Shown here one piece after another: positions 37,829 through 47,533 of a stretch of 64,000 bases of DNA. Position 1 is the first letter of the stretch. Each line of letters starts with the position of its first letter. The notes beneath the pieces were generated by a model. That model searched no databases and was not told where the DNA came from. It was given only the letters and a program-made list of their open reading frames with translations. The DNA is from Nitrospirota bacterium (lineage in GTDB: Bacteria > Nitrospirota > Thermodesulfovibrionia > Thermodesulfovibrionales > Dissulfurispiraceae), in contig JBFMHE010000002.1 in the NCBI GenBank assembly GCA_040752355.1, positions 124,001-188,000 on the forward strand, given 5' to 3'. A program made the position numbers and the translations under genes.

Positions 37829-39463
37829 ATGGCTCAGACCTGTGGGACTGCGGCTGACTGCTGGAAGAAGATCCTCTCCGACGCATCGCAGCATGGAGGC
37901 TTGCTGCCGGTCATCGAGCGGTTCGCACGAGAAAACACCTCACCGGCGCCGGTCGTCTTCGGCACCTCGGGATGGCGGGGAGAGATCGGGACCGACTACA
38001 CCTTCACGAATGTGCGTATCGTCACTGCGGCGATCATCGAGATGCTCAAGAGCGGCGATGCCGCGGTGATGCAGGCGATGGGCGTTGCGGATTTCGACGA
38101 GATTAAGCGGCGGGGCATTATCGTCGGGCATGACAACCGGTTCCTCGGCCGGGAGTTCGCGATGGAGGTGCTCGGCCTGCTGCAGGGAGAGGGTATCAGG
38201 ACCTGGTATGCCGGAGAGGCGACGACGCCCGAGTTTTCCGCAGGCATCGAGATGCTCAACGCCGCCTGCTCGGTCAATCTCACCCCCTCGCACAACCCTG
38301 CCAACTATGCGGGCTTCAAGTTCAATCCCTCGGACGGCGGTCCCGCCGGTACGGAGCTCACCGCCAGAATAGAAGAGAACGCCAACCGGATGATGCGCGA
38401 CGGCGCCGTGCCGGAGCAGGTGCGGGTCGATAGCGCGTCGGTCGAGCGCATCGACCTGACGGAGCGCTATATCGCGTACCTCACCGAGCGGAAGACGCTC
38501 GACCTCGAGAAGATCAGGGCCTTCATCAACAGCGCCGACTGTTCTCTCTATGTCGACAATGTGCATGGGGCCACACGGGGGCGCATGGAGCGGATCCTCG
38601 GCATGAGCACGAGCATGCAGTACCTGAGGACCGAAGACGATGTCCTCTTCGGCGGCGTCGCTCCCGAACCCTCCGAAAAGAATATGGAGACCGTGGACCG
38701 GCTCCTCCGGAGGAGCGAGACGCGGCTGAACCTGGGGGTGATCATGGACCCTGACGGCGACCGCATCCGCTACAGCGACGGCGTCATGCAGATACCGATG
38801 AACTACTTCGGCGCCATGGCCCTGCATTTTCTCCATGTGCACAAGGGCATCACGGGCGTGGTGGCGAAATCGGTGGGCACCAGCAACTTCGTCAACGCCA
38901 TAGCGGAGCGCCTGGGCATCCCGGTGCGGGAGACCAGGGTCGGCTTCAAGAACTTCAGGCCCTACCTGCTGCGCAGCGCGCCGGAACGGGCGATCGTCGC
39001 CTTCGAGGAGTCGGACGGCATCTCCGCGTATAACCATACGCTCGAAAAGGATGCGCTCTTCGGCCTGCTGCTCGCCGTCGAGATGATGGCGGTCACCCGC
39101 AAGAACCTGAGCGTCTATCTGAAGGAGCTGATGGACGAGTTCGGGCACTTTTATCCCGACCGTTCCGGCATAACCGTCGACCGCTCGCTGGTAGGGGGGC
39201 CGCTGCTCAGGAAGCTTTCGGTCATTCAGGAGCGCTACCGGAAGGGGACCGCTGCCGTTATCGGCGGGAAGACCAGGACCGTCAAGGACGTCATAACCGT
39301 TGACGGCACCAAGGTCGTCTTCGACGACGGCTCGTGGCTGATGATCCGGCCCTCGGGCACCGAGCCCAAGGTGCGCTTTTATATCGAGGCCCGGACCGAG
39401 GAGGGGAAGGCAGCGGTCTTCGATGCGGCAAGAACGATGACGCAAGAAGCGCTGGGTATGTAA
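37829..39463 (+). CDS. Alpha-D-phosphohexomutase (phosphoglucomutase type)
   Basis: A 544-residue mutase with FGTSGWRGEIG at the N-terminus, the phosphoserine loop TPSHNP, the metal loop DPDGDRIR, the sugar-binding FEESDGIS and the phosphate-binding RPSGTEPKVR. It interconverts hexose 1- and 6-phosphates and so links glycogen turnover (see GH57) with central metabolism. Glucose versus mannose preference cannot be assigned. AGGAGGA before the ATG supports the start. Confidence 0.92.
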   Translation: MAQTCGTAADCWKKILSDASQHGGLLPVIERFARENTSPAPVVFGTSGWRGEIGTDYTFTNVRIVTAAIIEMLKSGDAAVMQAMGVADFDEIKRRGIIVGHDNRFLGREFAMEVLGLLQGEGIRTWYAGEATTPEFSAGIEMLNAACSVNLTPSHNPANYAGFKFNPSDGGPAGTELTARIEENANRMMRDGAVPEQVRVDSASVERIDLTERYIAYLTERKTLDLEKIRAFINSADCSLYVDNVHGATRGRMERILGMSTSMQYLRTEDDVLFGGVAPEPSEKNMETVDRLLRRSETRLNLGVIMDPDGDRIRYSDGVMQIPMNYFGAMALHFLHVHKGITGVVAKSVGTSNFVNAIAERLGIPVRETRVGFKNFRPYLLRSAPERAIVAFEESDGISAYNHTLEKDALFGLLLAVEMMAVTRKNLSVYLKELMDEFGHFYPDRSGITVDRSLVGGPLLRKLSVIQERYRKGTAAVIGGKTRTVKDVITVDGTKVVFDDGSWLMIRPSGTEPKVRFYIEARTEEGKAAVFDAARTMTQEALGM

Positions 39464-39469
39464 TATAAT

Positions 39470-39490
39470 AGTGCCCGGGGGGCACTCTTT
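39470..39490 (+). terminator. Weak hairpin after the phosphohexomutase gene
   Basis: AGTGCCC-GGG-GGGCACT forms a 7-bp stem with a 3-base loop followed by CTTT. The T-run is short, so termination may be partial; the LETM1-like gene follows on the same strand. Confidence 0.4.
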
Positions 39491-39534
39491 CCGGGAGAGG
39501 AGGCGCTGCGCAGCTCCAGAATGCGCTGCCCCCG

Positions 39535-39807
39535 ATGCTGAGCGGTTACATTAAGCGACTGATCGTCAAGAACAGGGCCTTTATCCTCGAAGAGGTCCTC
39601 GAAGCAAGAGGTCTGATGCAGCTGCTCATGAAGCCCCGGAACACGGGGCTCCCCTGGACGCTCGACGAAAAGCTCAGGATCAAGATGCATCTCTTCAAGC
39701 TGTCCCGGGTGGTTCCGGCGCTGATCGTCTTCCTCCTGCCCTTCGGGTCGCTCCTGTTGCCCTTCCTCGCAGAGGTGCTCGACAGAAGAAAGAGCAGAAG
39801 AGAGTAG
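39535..39807 (+). CDS. LETM1-like domain protein
   Basis: A 90-residue protein. The segment GLPWTLDEKLRIKMHLFKLSR (split as GLPWTLDEK and LRIKMHLFKLSR) followed by a hydrophobic helix VPALIVFLLPFGSLLLPFLAE resembles the core of LETM1-like domains. It is probably a small membrane protein. There is no convincing ribosome-binding site before the ATG, so the start is uncertain. It ends two bases before the convergent recR gene. Confidence 0.6.
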   Translation: MLSGYIKRLIVKNRAFILEEVLEARGLMQLLMKPRNTGLPWTLDEKLRIKMHLFKLSRVVPALIVFLLPFGSLLLPFLAEVLDRRKSRRE

Positions 39808-39809
39808 CG

Positions 39810-40403
39810 TTACATCTCCCGTCTTCCCTCGAGCGCTTTGGCGAGGGTGACTTCATCGGCGAACTCTATATCGCTTCCGATCGGCAGGCCGTACGCGATC
39901 CTGGTCACCTTGACGCCGAACGGCCTTACCGCTTCGGTAAGATACCGCGCCGTCATCTCTCCCTTGGTGTTGGGGTTCGTGGCGAGAATGATCTCTTCGA
40001 TGCCTTCCGACGGGATACGTTTCAACAATTCATCTATTTTCAGCCGGTCCGGGGTGATGCCGTCGAGCGGGGAGAGGGCGCCCAGCAACACATGGTAGGT
40101 CCCGTTGAAGCTCCGCGTCCTCTCGACCGCGAGCACGTTGCTGGGCTCCTCGACGACGCAGACGCGCTTCCTGTCGCGCGCTGCATCCCTGCATACGCTG
40201 CAGGGGTCGGTGTCGGTGATCGTGAAGCAGACCGAGCAGAACATCGCCTTGTCCTTCACTTCCGCAATAGCCCGGGCGATGCCCTTCGCCTCTTCCTGCG
40301 ACATGGTGAGGATGAAGAAGGCGAGGCGCTGCGCGCTCTTCCGGCCGATGCCGGGAAGCTTCGAGAGCTGTGTTACCAGATTTTCGATAATTCCCTGTGT
40401 CAT
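39810..40403 (-). CDS. recR: Recombination protein RecR
   Basis: At 197 residues this is the normal length. It has the helix-hairpin-helix (LPGIGRKSAQRLAFF), a four-cysteine zinc site (CSVCFTITDTDPCSVC), and a Toprim domain (VCVVEEPSNVLAVE). It works with RecO and RecF in loading RecA at gaps. It follows ybaB and dnaX, a conserved order in bacteria. Confidence 0.97.
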   Translation of the reverse strand: MTQGIIENLVTQLSKLPGIGRKSAQRLAFFILTMSQEEAKGIARAIAEVKDKAMFCSVCFTITDTDPCSVCRDAARDRKRVCVVEEPSNVLAVERTRSFNGTYHVLLGALSPLDGITPDRLKIDELLKRIPSEGIEEIILATNPNTKGEMTARYLTEAVRPFGVKVTRIAYGLPIGSDIEFADEVTLAKALEGRREM

Positions 40404-40405
40404 GA

Positions 40406-40493
40406 TTCGTGATCGGCGATCCGTAATGCGCGATGAGAGAACAGTGCTGCGCTCTCCTTTACTCGTTACTCATTACGCGTTACGGATTACGGC
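40406..40493. repeat. Word-type inverted repeat (CGTAAT units)
   Basis: Iterated words of CGTAATG, CGTAATC and CGTAACG type occur in both halves with opposite orientation (CGATCCGTAATGCGCGATGA on the left; CTCATTACGCGTTACGGATT on the right), giving an imperfect hairpin around a CAGTGCTG centre. It fills the gap between ybaB and recR. No ORF. Confidence 0.5.
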
Positions 40494-40495
40494 TG

Positions 40496-40837
40496 TCATT
40501 TTCCGAAGAGGTTGCCGAGGCCGCCCATTCCCGGCAGCTGCAGCCCCATGGTGAGCTTCGACATCTCTTCGTTCACCATCTGCTGCGCCCTGCGGAGCGC
40601 CTCGTTCGCTGCTGCGAGAATGAGGTCCTGGAGCATATCGATGTCGTCGGGATTGACCACATCCTTCTCGATCCGTATCGAGACGAGCTCGCCGCCGCCG
40701 TTCGCCACGACCGTGACCATGCCGCCGCCTGCGGTCGCCTCGACCGTCCTGGTCTTCGCCTCTTCCTGCATCTTCTGCATCTCGGTCTGAAGCTTCTGTG
40801 CCTCGCGCATTATATCGCCGAGCATCTTTTTAGACAT
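40496..40837 (-). CDS. ybaB: YbaB/EbfC nucleoid-associated protein
   Basis: A 113-residue small DNA-binding protein with the helix MLGDIMREAQKLQTEMQKMQ, a central beta-sheet (VEATAGGGMVTVVANGG) and AMREAL-like C-terminal helix AANEALRRAQQMVNEEM. It is encoded between dnaX and recR and overlaps dnaX by 8 bases. It dimerises and binds DNA without a known catalytic role. Confidence 0.95.
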   Translation of the reverse strand: MSKKMLGDIMREAQKLQTEMQKMQEEAKTRTVEATAGGGMVTVVANGGGELVSIRIEKDVVNPDDIDMLQDLILAAANEALRRAQQMVNEEMSKLTMGLQLPGMGGLGNLFGK

Positions 40838-42506
40838 GTTCTCCTCCTTTATTGGGTAACGGCACTACATCGACAATTCTTCCCTCGAAGAGCTCGAGGG
40901 CCTCTTTGACGATCGGGTTCTGCAACGCTTTCTCCTTGAGGTCCTTCTTGCTCACGCCCGTTCCCTTTGCCGTCTCGATCGTAATGGTAACCGGCCTGCC
41001 CGTGCCCGCTTCGATCATGCTCTTTATCAGCTGCATGTTCTCGGCGACCGCTTCGGTATGGACCTTTGCCAGGCCGCCCGTATAGGTGAGCGTAATCCCG
41101 TCGCCGTTGAAGGCGGCGCTGCCGTCGCGCAGCTTGTTTGCGAGAGGGTGGTTCGTCTCGTCGATCATCTCGACAGCCCGGTTCCAGGCTTCAGGCAGCG
41201 CAAGCGGTTTCACTGCAGGACGCTGCTCGGGGGCCGCTGCCGGTGTCGTTGTCTCTTCAGCCTTCTTTTCACTCCGGACCGGGCCACGGGATTCTGCAGG
41301 CTGCTCCTTCTGCGCAGCAGGACGGGGGCGTGAAACAGTTTGATCGGCGCCGGGCTGAGCCCCGGAAATGCCCGGACCACTGCCCTGGACCATGCTGAGC
41401 GCCTCATCGATAGCGGTAAAGCGGCTCAGGAAGCTCAATTTAATGAGCGTCATCTCAAGCGCGACCCGGGGGTAGAAGGCGCCCCTGATGCCCTGCTCCG
41501 CCTTGATCAGCTCGGAGAGCAGCAGGGCGATGTGCTCTTCGGTGGTCGCGCCCGTGAGGGTATCGATCGCAGCGTTCTCTTCCTCGCTCAGCTCGAGCAC
41601 GTCCTCCGTGGCGCCGACCACCTTCGCGATGAGGAGGTTTCTGACGAACTGCAGGAGATCCCGGGTAAACGCCTTGAGGTCGGTTCCCGTAGCAGCGAGG
41701 GCGGCGATCGTGGTAATGATCGTCTTGCGGTCGCCGCCGACAACGGATGCGGTGAGCTGCGCAAGGGTCTCCACATCGGTAATACCGAGCAGGTCTTTCA
41801 CCTCTTCGGCAGAGATGTCGTCGGAGAAAGAGACGATCTGATCGAGTATGGTCAGCGAGTCGCGCATGCTGCCGTCTGCAGCGCGGGCGACCATATCGAG
41901 GGCCGCGCTGCTGACGCGTATCCCCTCCTGGCCGGCGATGAATTTGAGCCGTTCCTTTATCTTCTGTCCCGATATCCTCCTGAACGGCAGATGCTGGCAG
42001 CGCGACAGGACGGTGGGCGGGATCTTCTTCGCCTCGGTCGTTGCGAGGACGAAGACGACATGGGGCGGCGGCTCTTCGAGGGTCTTCAAGAGCGCGTTGA
42101 ATGCCGAGGTCGAGAGCATATGCGCCTCGTCGATGATATAGACCTTGTATCTCCCTTCCGAAGGCGCATAGCGCACGCGCTCCCTCAAATCGCGGATATT
42201 GTCGACGCCGGTATTCGAGGCGCCGTCGATCTCGGAGACATCGATGGACGAGCCTTCGGCTATGGAGAGGCAGGAGGCGCAGGCGCCGCACGGTTCGGGA
42301 GTGGGGCCGTGCTCGCAGTTGAGGGCCTTCGAGAGGATGCGCGCCGTGGAGGTCTTGCCGACGCCGCGGGGGCCCGAGAAGATATAGGCGTGGGCTACTT
42401 TATTGGCGCCGATGGCGTTCTTCAGTATGCGGGCGACGTGTTCCTGCCCGACCATGTCGTCGAAAGTCCGGGGTCTCCACTTACGCGCTAGAACCAGATA
42501 AGCCAT
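40830..42506 (-). CDS. dnaX: DNA polymerase III subunits gamma/tau
   Basis: A 558-residue clamp-loader ATPase. The AAA domain has Walker A GPRGVGKTS, a four-cysteine zinc site (CEHGPTPEPCGACASC), DEAHMLS and the sensor/SRC arginine region. Residues about 365-440 are a Pro/Ala/Glu-rich linker before a small C-terminal domain. I did not see an A-run slippery heptamer in the linker, so a separately made gamma form is not evident. tRNA-Ser and SRP RNA genes lie upstream on the same strand. Confidence 0.96.
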   Translation of the reverse strand: MAYLVLARKWRPRTFDDMVGQEHVARILKNAIGANKVAHAYIFSGPRGVGKTSTARILSKALNCEHGPTPEPCGACASCLSIAEGSSIDVSEIDGASNTGVDNIRDLRERVRYAPSEGRYKVYIIDEAHMLSTSAFNALLKTLEEPPPHVVFVLATTEAKKIPPTVLSRCQHLPFRRISGQKIKERLKFIAGQEGIRVSSAALDMVARAADGSMRDSLTILDQIVSFSDDISAEEVKDLLGITDVETLAQLTASVVGGDRKTIITTIAALAATGTDLKAFTRDLLQFVRNLLIAKVVGATEDVLELSEEENAAIDTLTGATTEEHIALLLSELIKAEQGIRGAFYPRVALEMTLIKLSFLSRFTAIDEALSMVQGSGPGISGAQPGADQTVSRPRPAAQKEQPAESRGPVRSEKKAEETTTPAAAPEQRPAVKPLALPEAWNRAVEMIDETNHPLANKLRDGSAAFNGDGITLTYTGGLAKVHTEAVAENMQLIKSMIEAGTGRPVTITIETAKGTGVSKKDLKEKALQNPIVKEALELFEGRIVDVVPLPNKGGEHV

Positions 42507-42661
42507 ACATCCTCTCTACACCGCTCCTCAGCGTTAACCGCACCCTGTTTTTCTACACCCGGCGACCGGCGTTCTCTTGCTCTGGCGCTCTGGCGAGCAG
42601 CGCTTAGTGCGTCTGCAGCGCCACTCGTTTGCCCTGTAACACCCCGCGCTCGCTGCAGTGG

Positions 42662-42772
42662 GGGTTATGGGGCCGGCTTGCTGCGGCACCCAGACAGAAT
42701 GCTTACCGTTGCTTCCTTCCGGACCTGGCGGGATTCACACATGCCTGCTGCGCAGGGCCAGCCCCCGGCTGT
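42662..42772 (-). ncRNA. ffs: Signal recognition particle RNA, small bacterial type
   Basis: The minus strand contains the conserved SRP domain IV tip (CAGGTCCGGAAGGAAGCAAC, at about 42707-42726), with long complementary arms on either side (GGGGCTGGCC pairing with GGCCGGCCCC). It scaffolds Ffh for co-translational membrane targeting. The ends are approximate. It sits between tRNA-Ser and dnaX, a location seen in other bacteria. Confidence 0.92.
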
Positions 42773-42796
42773 AGAAAAACACTGTTACGGTTGTTC

Positions 42797-42886
42797 TGGC
42801 GGAGAGGCAGGGATTCGAACCCTGGGTGAGTTTGACCCCACACACGATTTCCAGTCGTGCACCTTCGGCCTCTCGGTCACCTCTCC
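42797..42886 (-). tRNA. tRNA-Ser (GGA anticodon)
   Basis: Acceptor GGAGAGG pairs with CCTCTCC, followed by discriminator G and an encoded CCA. The anticodon stem-loop is ACGACTGGAAATCGT with GGA, reading UCC and UCU. A long variable arm (GTGGGGTCAAACTCACC region) is typical of serine tRNAs, and the T loop is GGTTCGAATCC. Length is 90 bases including CCA. The upstream gap 42887-43129 shows no gene. Confidence 0.96.
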
Positions 42887-43129
42887 AAAATGCCCACAAT
42901 TATTTAGGTTACTGTATAGCGCCCCTTAAAATCAACCATTAGGGAGCGCAATAACCAAGGAGATTGAACGATATCCGGGGTGCGATACGTCTCGCAGAAT
43001 AACCGCGCTCGAAACGGTTCGGAGAGGGCGGCTTCCTCTCGTCCACAACAGTGCAAGACGGGTGACGGCTCCCTGCACGATAAAGTCCTCTCCGTAATCC
43101 AGACGTCCGATTAGGAGTATAATACCATT

Positions 43130-43741
43130 ATGGCACAGACGATAATCTCCGGGGAAGAAAAGGCGTGGGAGCTTCTGCTCGGTAAGGACCCTGCCGAGGT
43201 GTGCCGCAATGCGCTGGCCGGTTACGACGGCGAGACCGGGCTCTATACGCTCCGGTCGCTCGGTATGGAGTTTACCCTCGACCCGAAGCAGAAGAGCATA
43301 ACCAGCGCCGCCCCTGAAAGCAGCCTGCTTCTGACCAGGCTGGCCTACTTCTTCAAGCTCTCGGTTCCCTGGTACCTGGTGAGCGCAAAGGACATCGCCC
43401 TTACCGGGCGGCTCGTGAAGCCGACGAACCTCGCCGGCGGACAGCTCTTCTTCCAGGGGTCTCACGTGCTGCCCCTCGAGAAGGTGGCGGAAAAGTATGC
43501 CGCCGACCGTGAGGGCTTTCTCGAGAGAGGGGCCCGCTTCGGCGGCGAGCGGGCCGGCTATGGCGATGCGGCCTTCAGGTTCTCTCCCCTGCCGCGTGTT
43601 CCCGCCTTCCTGATCCTCTGGCTTGCCGATGAGGAGTTCCCCGCACGGGTGGACCTGCTCTTCGACTCGAGCTGCGAGCTCCAGCTCCCGCTGGATATCA
43701 TCTGGTCGATCGCCATGATGAGCCTGCTGGTGATGCTCTAA
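43130..43741 (+). CDS. DUF3786 domain protein
   Basis: A 203-residue soluble protein. It matches my recollection of DUF3786 (a short N-terminal helix, then the beta-rich block TGLYTLRSLGMEFTLDP, LVKPTNLAGGQLFFQGSHVLP, and the tail VDLLFDSSCELQLPLDIIW). In other anaerobes this domain is sometimes fused to corrinoid or iron-sulfur proteins, but here it stands alone. No cysteine cluster is present. Function is unknown. TAGGAG lies 12 bases before the ATG. Confidence 0.75.
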   Translation: MAQTIISGEEKAWELLLGKDPAEVCRNALAGYDGETGLYTLRSLGMEFTLDPKQKSITSAAPESSLLLTRLAYFFKLSVPWYLVSAKDIALTGRLVKPTNLAGGQLFFQGSHVLPLEKVAEKYAADREGFLERGARFGGERAGYGDAAFRFSPLPRVPAFLILWLADEEFPARVDLLFDSSCELQLPLDIIWSIAMMSLLVML

Positions 43742-43770
43742 CCCTTTATCTTCGGCATAGCAGGACGGGG

Positions 43771-44319
43771 TTACGATGCCTTCTGTTCCGATTGGAGCGA
43801 ACGGAGCAGCACCCGCGCCACCGCGAAGAGTCTCGTGTAGCGCCTGTCCTTGAAATCGTTATAGGTATTCGGCAGGGGGAGATAGCAGCGCTTGCTCTTG
43901 TTGTAGGCGAGCGTCACCTCGGCGAAAACGCCCTTTCCTATATAGATCCGATGAGCGTAATCCTTCGTAGAGGCGAGCACCAGCTTTGCGACGGTGAGAT
44001 AGCCGGGATCGAGATTGACGGTGCGCTTGCCATTCAGGGAGATCGTGTTCTCGATTGCGCAGGTCTTCAGTTTGGCGGAGGAGAGCTCGCCCTGGTCGAT
44101 GAGGTCTTTGAAGAAGAGAAATCTGCGGCAGATCGGCGAGCCGAGCTCTTCTTCGTAGTGGCTCGAGAAGTCCCACGGGATCAGCGGACTCTCCATGATG
44201 ACCTCGCCGAAGGTCTTCTCGAGGAGCGGCACAGCCTCCAGGTACGCCTCCTCGTCTGCAAAGAGGGCTCCGATCACCAGCAGGGCGTGTTCGGGGGGCG
44301 TCGGCTTCCTTCTCCTCAT
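43771..44319 (-). CDS. DUF4416 family protein
   Basis: A 182-residue protein matching my recollection of the DUF4416 family: VIGALFADEEAYLEAVPLLE near the start, SPLIPWDFSSHYEEELG, VNLDPGYLTVAKLVLASTKD and a YYPPLPNTYNDFKD-like end (CYLPLPNTYNDFKDRRY). The function is not established. It follows the TlpA-like gene by three bases on the same strand, so they are cotranscribed. Confidence 0.75.
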   Translation of the reverse strand: MRRRKPTPPEHALLVIGALFADEEAYLEAVPLLEKTFGEVIMESPLIPWDFSSHYEEELGSPICRRFLFFKDLIDQGELSSAKLKTCAIENTISLNGKRTVNLDPGYLTVAKLVLASTKDYAHRIYIGKGVFAEVTLAYNKSKRCYLPLPNTYNDFKDRRYTRLFAVARVLLRSLQSEQKAS

Positions 44320-44322
44320 TAT

Positions 44323-44847
44323 CTATTCGTTGGCGAGTTTTGCCAGGACCGCCCGCACCTCCGGGGTATTCCACTCCATGGGGCCTATGACCTTCTCCTG
44401 AATGATGCCCCTCTTGTCGATAAGAAAGGTCTCGGGTACCCCGGTGAGGCCGTAAGCGCGTCCCACATTGTTCGTATCGATGAGCACCGGGAAGGTGAAG
44501 CCGTTCGCCTTCAGATACTCCTTTGCATTGGCAGGGGTGTCCTTGTAGAGCACGGTGAGGAACACGAACCGGTCATTTTCCTTTTCCGCGTTCATCAGCG
44601 CCTGGAGCGAGGGGTTCTCCTGCTTGCAGGTGTCGCACCAGGTGGCCCAGAAGTTGAGCAGCACGACCTTGCCCTTGAGGTCGGCAAGCCTCCAGGTTTT
44701 CCCTTCGAGATCGGCCAGCTCGAAGGGGGGCGCTTCCAGCCCTTTTGCGGCGGTCACCGGCTGCCGGGGCTCCTCCTTTGTCACCAGGAGCAGGACGCCG
44801 GCGATTCCTGTCACGAGAATAGCGAGTAAGATGATTCCTTTTCTCAT
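44323..44847 (-). CDS. Membrane-anchored TlpA/ResA-like thioredoxin
   Basis: A 174-residue thiol-disulfide protein with an N-terminal anchor helix (about 4-22) and a periplasmic thioredoxin fold with the redox motif WCDTC (in FWATWCDTCKQENP) and the cis-proline GVPETFLID. Family members reduce apocytochrome c cysteines or other envelope disulfides, fitting the need to mature the 13-heme cytochrome. The ATG at 44847 has GAGG seven bases upstream and is preferred to the longer frame from 44883. Confidence 0.9.
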   Translation of the reverse strand: MRKGIILLAILVTGIAGVLLLVTKEEPRQPVTAAKGLEAPPFELADLEGKTWRLADLKGKVVLLNFWATWCDTCKQENPSLQALMNAEKENDRFVFLTVLYKDTPANAKEYLKANGFTFPVLIDTNNVGRAYGLTGVPETFLIDKRGIIQEKVIGPMEWNTPEVRAVLAKLANE

Positions 44848-44904
44848 GGGGATACCTCGATCGTTCAAGAATTGAGCCTTCATTATACCATAGGGCAGGG
44901 AGGA

Positions 44905-44940
44905 TAAAAAAAATCAGCCTGCCGTTGCCGGCAGGCTGAT
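44905..44940 (-). terminator. clpC: Rho-independent terminator of clpC
   Basis: On the minus strand ATCAGCCTGCCG, loop GCAA, CGGCAGGCTGAT forms a perfect 12-bp stem followed by a run of eight T. It begins 29 bases after the clpC stop and precedes the TlpA-like gene. Confidence 0.92.
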
Positions 44941-44968
44941 GGGCTGGGTAATGGTAGTGCAGGCGCCG

Positions 44969-47425
44969 TCAGTTGACGGTGACCAGCATGGTATCTTCGA
45001 CTCCCTTGAACTGGAGCTTGTTGTCTTCGAGAACTACCCGGACTACATGGGTATCCTTGAACCTGCCCTTGATCAGTTCCTCAGAGAGCGGGTCCTCGAT
45101 CTCCCGGTAGATGGCCCTCCGCATCGGACGCGCGCCGTACGCGGGCTGGTAGTACTTCTCGAGCAGCCACTCTTTCGCCTCGGGCGTCACCTCGACGGTG
45201 AGCGCATGCTCGGAGAGCTTCTTGTTCGTCTCGATGAGCAGCAGGTCGACCACCGAGAGGAGATGCTCCTTCTCGAGCGGATGGAAGACCACCGTCTCAT
45301 CGACCCTGTTCAGGAACTCGGGGTTGAAGGTCTTCTTCAGCTCCGAGAGCACGTTGTCCTTGATCTTGCCGTAGACATCCTCGGACTGCGAGGCGGACCG
45401 GAAGAAGCCGAGCGGCGTCGCCTTCTCGATGATCCGCGCGCCCAGGTTCGAGGTCATGATGATGATCGTGTTCCTGAAATCGACCTTCCTGCCGTAGCTG
45501 TCGGTGAGCACGCCCTCGTCGAGGATCTGGAGGAGCATGTTGAAGACATCCTGGTGCGCCTTCTCGATCTCGTCGAAGAGGATGACCGAGTAGGGGCGCT
45601 TGCGCACTTTCTCGGTCAGCTGGCCGCCCTCCTCATAGCCTACATAGCCGGGAGGCGCGCCGGTCAGCCGCGATACGTTGAACCGCTCCATGTACTCCGA
45701 CATGTCGACCTTCACCAGGGCGTTCTCGTCGTTGAACATGAACCCGGCAAGCGCCTTCGCCAGCTCGGTCTTCCCGACGCCGGTAGGGCCGAGGAAGAAG
45801 AACGACCCGATCGGCCGGTTCTTGGCCTTCAGACCCGACCTCGATCTCCTGATAGCGCGGGCAACGGCCCTGATGCCCTCGTCCTGCCCGATGATCCTCT
45901 GGTGCAGGAGGGTCTCCATCTGGAGCAGCTTCTCGGACTCGGTCTCCTCGAGCTTGTAGAGCGGGATGCCCGTCATCTTCGAGACCGTGTAGGTGACATC
46001 CTCCTCGGAGACGACCGGCACCTCCTTGGTCAGGGTATCCTTCCACTTCTTGTACTGCAGTTCGTACGTTTTCCTCAGCTTGTCTTCCTGCGCCCTGATC
46101 GTCTGCGCCTTCTCGATGTCATGGAGCCGCACATACAGGCTCTTCTCTTTCGAGAGCTGGATCAGCTCGGTCTCCATGTCCCGCAGCTCCTGGGGCATGG
46201 TCGACCTCTTCAGCTTCAGCCGCGACCCGGTCTCGTCGATTACGTCGATCGCCTTGTCAGGAAGAAACTTATCGGTAATATAACGGTCGGAAAGCTTCAC
46301 CGCCGCCTCTACCGACTCGTCGCTGATCTTCACCTTGTGGTGGTTCTCGTAGCGGGGCCGCAGGCCCTTCAGGATATCCATCGCCGTCTCTACCGTCGGC
46401 GGCTGGATGAGAACAGGCTGGAATCTCCGCTCGAGCGCGCCGTCTTTCTCGATATATTTGCGGTACTCGTCGGGCGTCGTCGCGCCGATGCACTGCAGCT
46501 CTCCCCGTGAAAGGGCGGGCTTCAGCATGTTCGACGCATCGACCGACCCCTCGGCAGCGCCGGCGCCGATGAGCGTATGGAACTCGTCGATGAAGAGGAT
46601 GATGTTCTCGGACTGGAGTATCTCCCTCATCACCGCCTTGAGCCGCTCCTCGAACTGTCCGCGGTACTTGGTTCCCGCAATGAGTGCGCCCAGGTCGAGC
46701 GAGATGATCCTCTTGCCGATAAGGATATCGGGAACATCGCCCATGATGATCTTCTGTGCCAACCCTTCAACGATGGCGGTCTTTCCGACTCCCGGCTCGC
46801 CGATGATGGCGGGATTGTTCTTGATCCTCCTGCCGAGTATCTGGAGTACGCGCTCTATCTCGTCCTCTCTGCCGATGACCGGATCGAGCTTGCCTTCGGC
46901 GGCGAGCATGGTGAGATCCCTGCCGAACTCATCGAGGGCAGGGGTGTTGGTCTTCCTCCGCTCCTTCTGGCTCGCCTGCTGGAACTGGGGCTTCACCGCG
47001 AGGTTGATCGTCAACTGCCGGGCGGCGAGCAGGTTGGCGCCCAGGTTCCTGATGATCTTTCCGGCGATCCCCTCGTCTTCTCTGATAATGCCGAGGAGAA
47101 GGTGCTCGCTTCCTATGTAATTATGGCCGAGGAGTCTCGCCTCCTCGATCGCCAGCTCGAGCACCTTCTTGGCCCGCGGAGTGAACGGAATATCGCCGAA
47201 GGTCAAGAGGTTGCCGCCGATAGGGAGATTCTTCTCGATCTCGAACTTGATTTCGTCTATTGATAATCCCATCTTCTTGATGATCGTGATGGGAATGCTG
47301 TCTTCTTCTCTCAGAATCGCGAGAAGGAGATGCTCAGTCCCGAGATAATCATTGCTCCGCCGTTCCGCTTCCTCTTTGGCGTATATGATTATCTTCCGAC
47401 CTCGTTCGGTAAACTTCTCAAACAT
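44969..47425 (-). CDS. clpC: Clp protease ATPase subunit ClpC
   Basis: An 818-residue Hsp100 unfoldase. The N-domain repeats ([34 protein letters not shown] and [13 protein letters not shown]) precede AAA1 with Walker A GEPGVGKT, a UVR-type middle segment, and AAA2 with GPTGVGKT and FDEIEKAH. It feeds substrates to ClpP. The ATG at 47425 follows GAGGAG and gives the usual [11 protein letters not shown] start. A strong sigma-70 promoter lies upstream and a terminator downstream, so it is a single-gene unit. No ctsR or mcsAB genes accompany it. Confidence 0.96.
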   Translation of the reverse strand: MFEKFTERGRKIIIYAKEEAERRSNDYLGTEHLLLAILREEDSIPITIIKKMGLSIDEIKFEIEKNLPIGGNLLTFGDIPFTPRAKKVLELAIEEARLLGHNYIGSEHLLLGIIREDEGIAGKIIRNLGANLLAARQLTINLAVKPQFQQASQKERRKTNTPALDEFGRDLTMLAAEGKLDPVIGREDEIERVLQILGRRIKNNPAIIGEPGVGKTAIVEGLAQKIIMGDVPDILIGKRIISLDLGALIAGTKYRGQFEERLKAVMREILQSENIILFIDEFHTLIGAGAAEGSVDASNMLKPALSRGELQCIGATTPDEYRKYIEKDGALERRFQPVLIQPPTVETAMDILKGLRPRYENHHKVKISDESVEAAVKLSDRYITDKFLPDKAIDVIDETGSRLKLKRSTMPQELRDMETELIQLSKEKSLYVRLHDIEKAQTIRAQEDKLRKTYELQYKKWKDTLTKEVPVVSEEDVTYTVSKMTGIPLYKLEETESEKLLQMETLLHQRIIGQDEGIRAVARAIRRSRSGLKAKNRPIGSFFFLGPTGVGKTELAKALAGFMFNDENALVKVDMSEYMERFNVSRLTGAPPGYVGYEEGGQLTEKVRKRPYSVILFDEIEKAHQDVFNMLLQILDEGVLTDSYGRKVDFRNTIIIMTSNLGARIIEKATPLGFFRSASQSEDVYGKIKDNVLSELKKTFNPEFLNRVDETVVFHPLEKEHLLSVVDLLLIETNKKLSEHALTVEVTPEAKEWLLEKYYQPAYGARPMRRAIYREIEDPLSEELIKGRFKDTHVVRVVLEDNKLQFKGVEDTMLVTVN

Positions 47426-47460
47426 CTTTTTTCTCCTCAAAAGCTTAGTCTTCTATGGAA

Positions 47461-47490
47461 ATAGTACCTATTTTTCCGCTGTATTGTCAA
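47461..47490 (-). promoter_or_regulatory. clpC: Sigma-70 promoter of clpC
   Basis: TTGACA (47485-47490 on the minus strand), an 18-base spacer, and TACTAT (47461-47466), 36 bases before the clpC ATG. The priA gene starts on the other strand 44 bases further on. Confidence 0.7.
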
Positions 47491-47533
47491 CCAAACCGGT
47501 TATTTCTCTTGTTTTCAATCTCGTATATTTTTT

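Noticed and set aside
40830-42506. Programmed frameshift in dnaX
   Set aside because: I did not find an A-rich slippery heptamer or a clear following stem-loop in the linker region.
42932-43465. Minus-strand open frame of 177 codons
   Set aside because: It overlaps most of the DUF3786 gene in antisense and resembles no protein.
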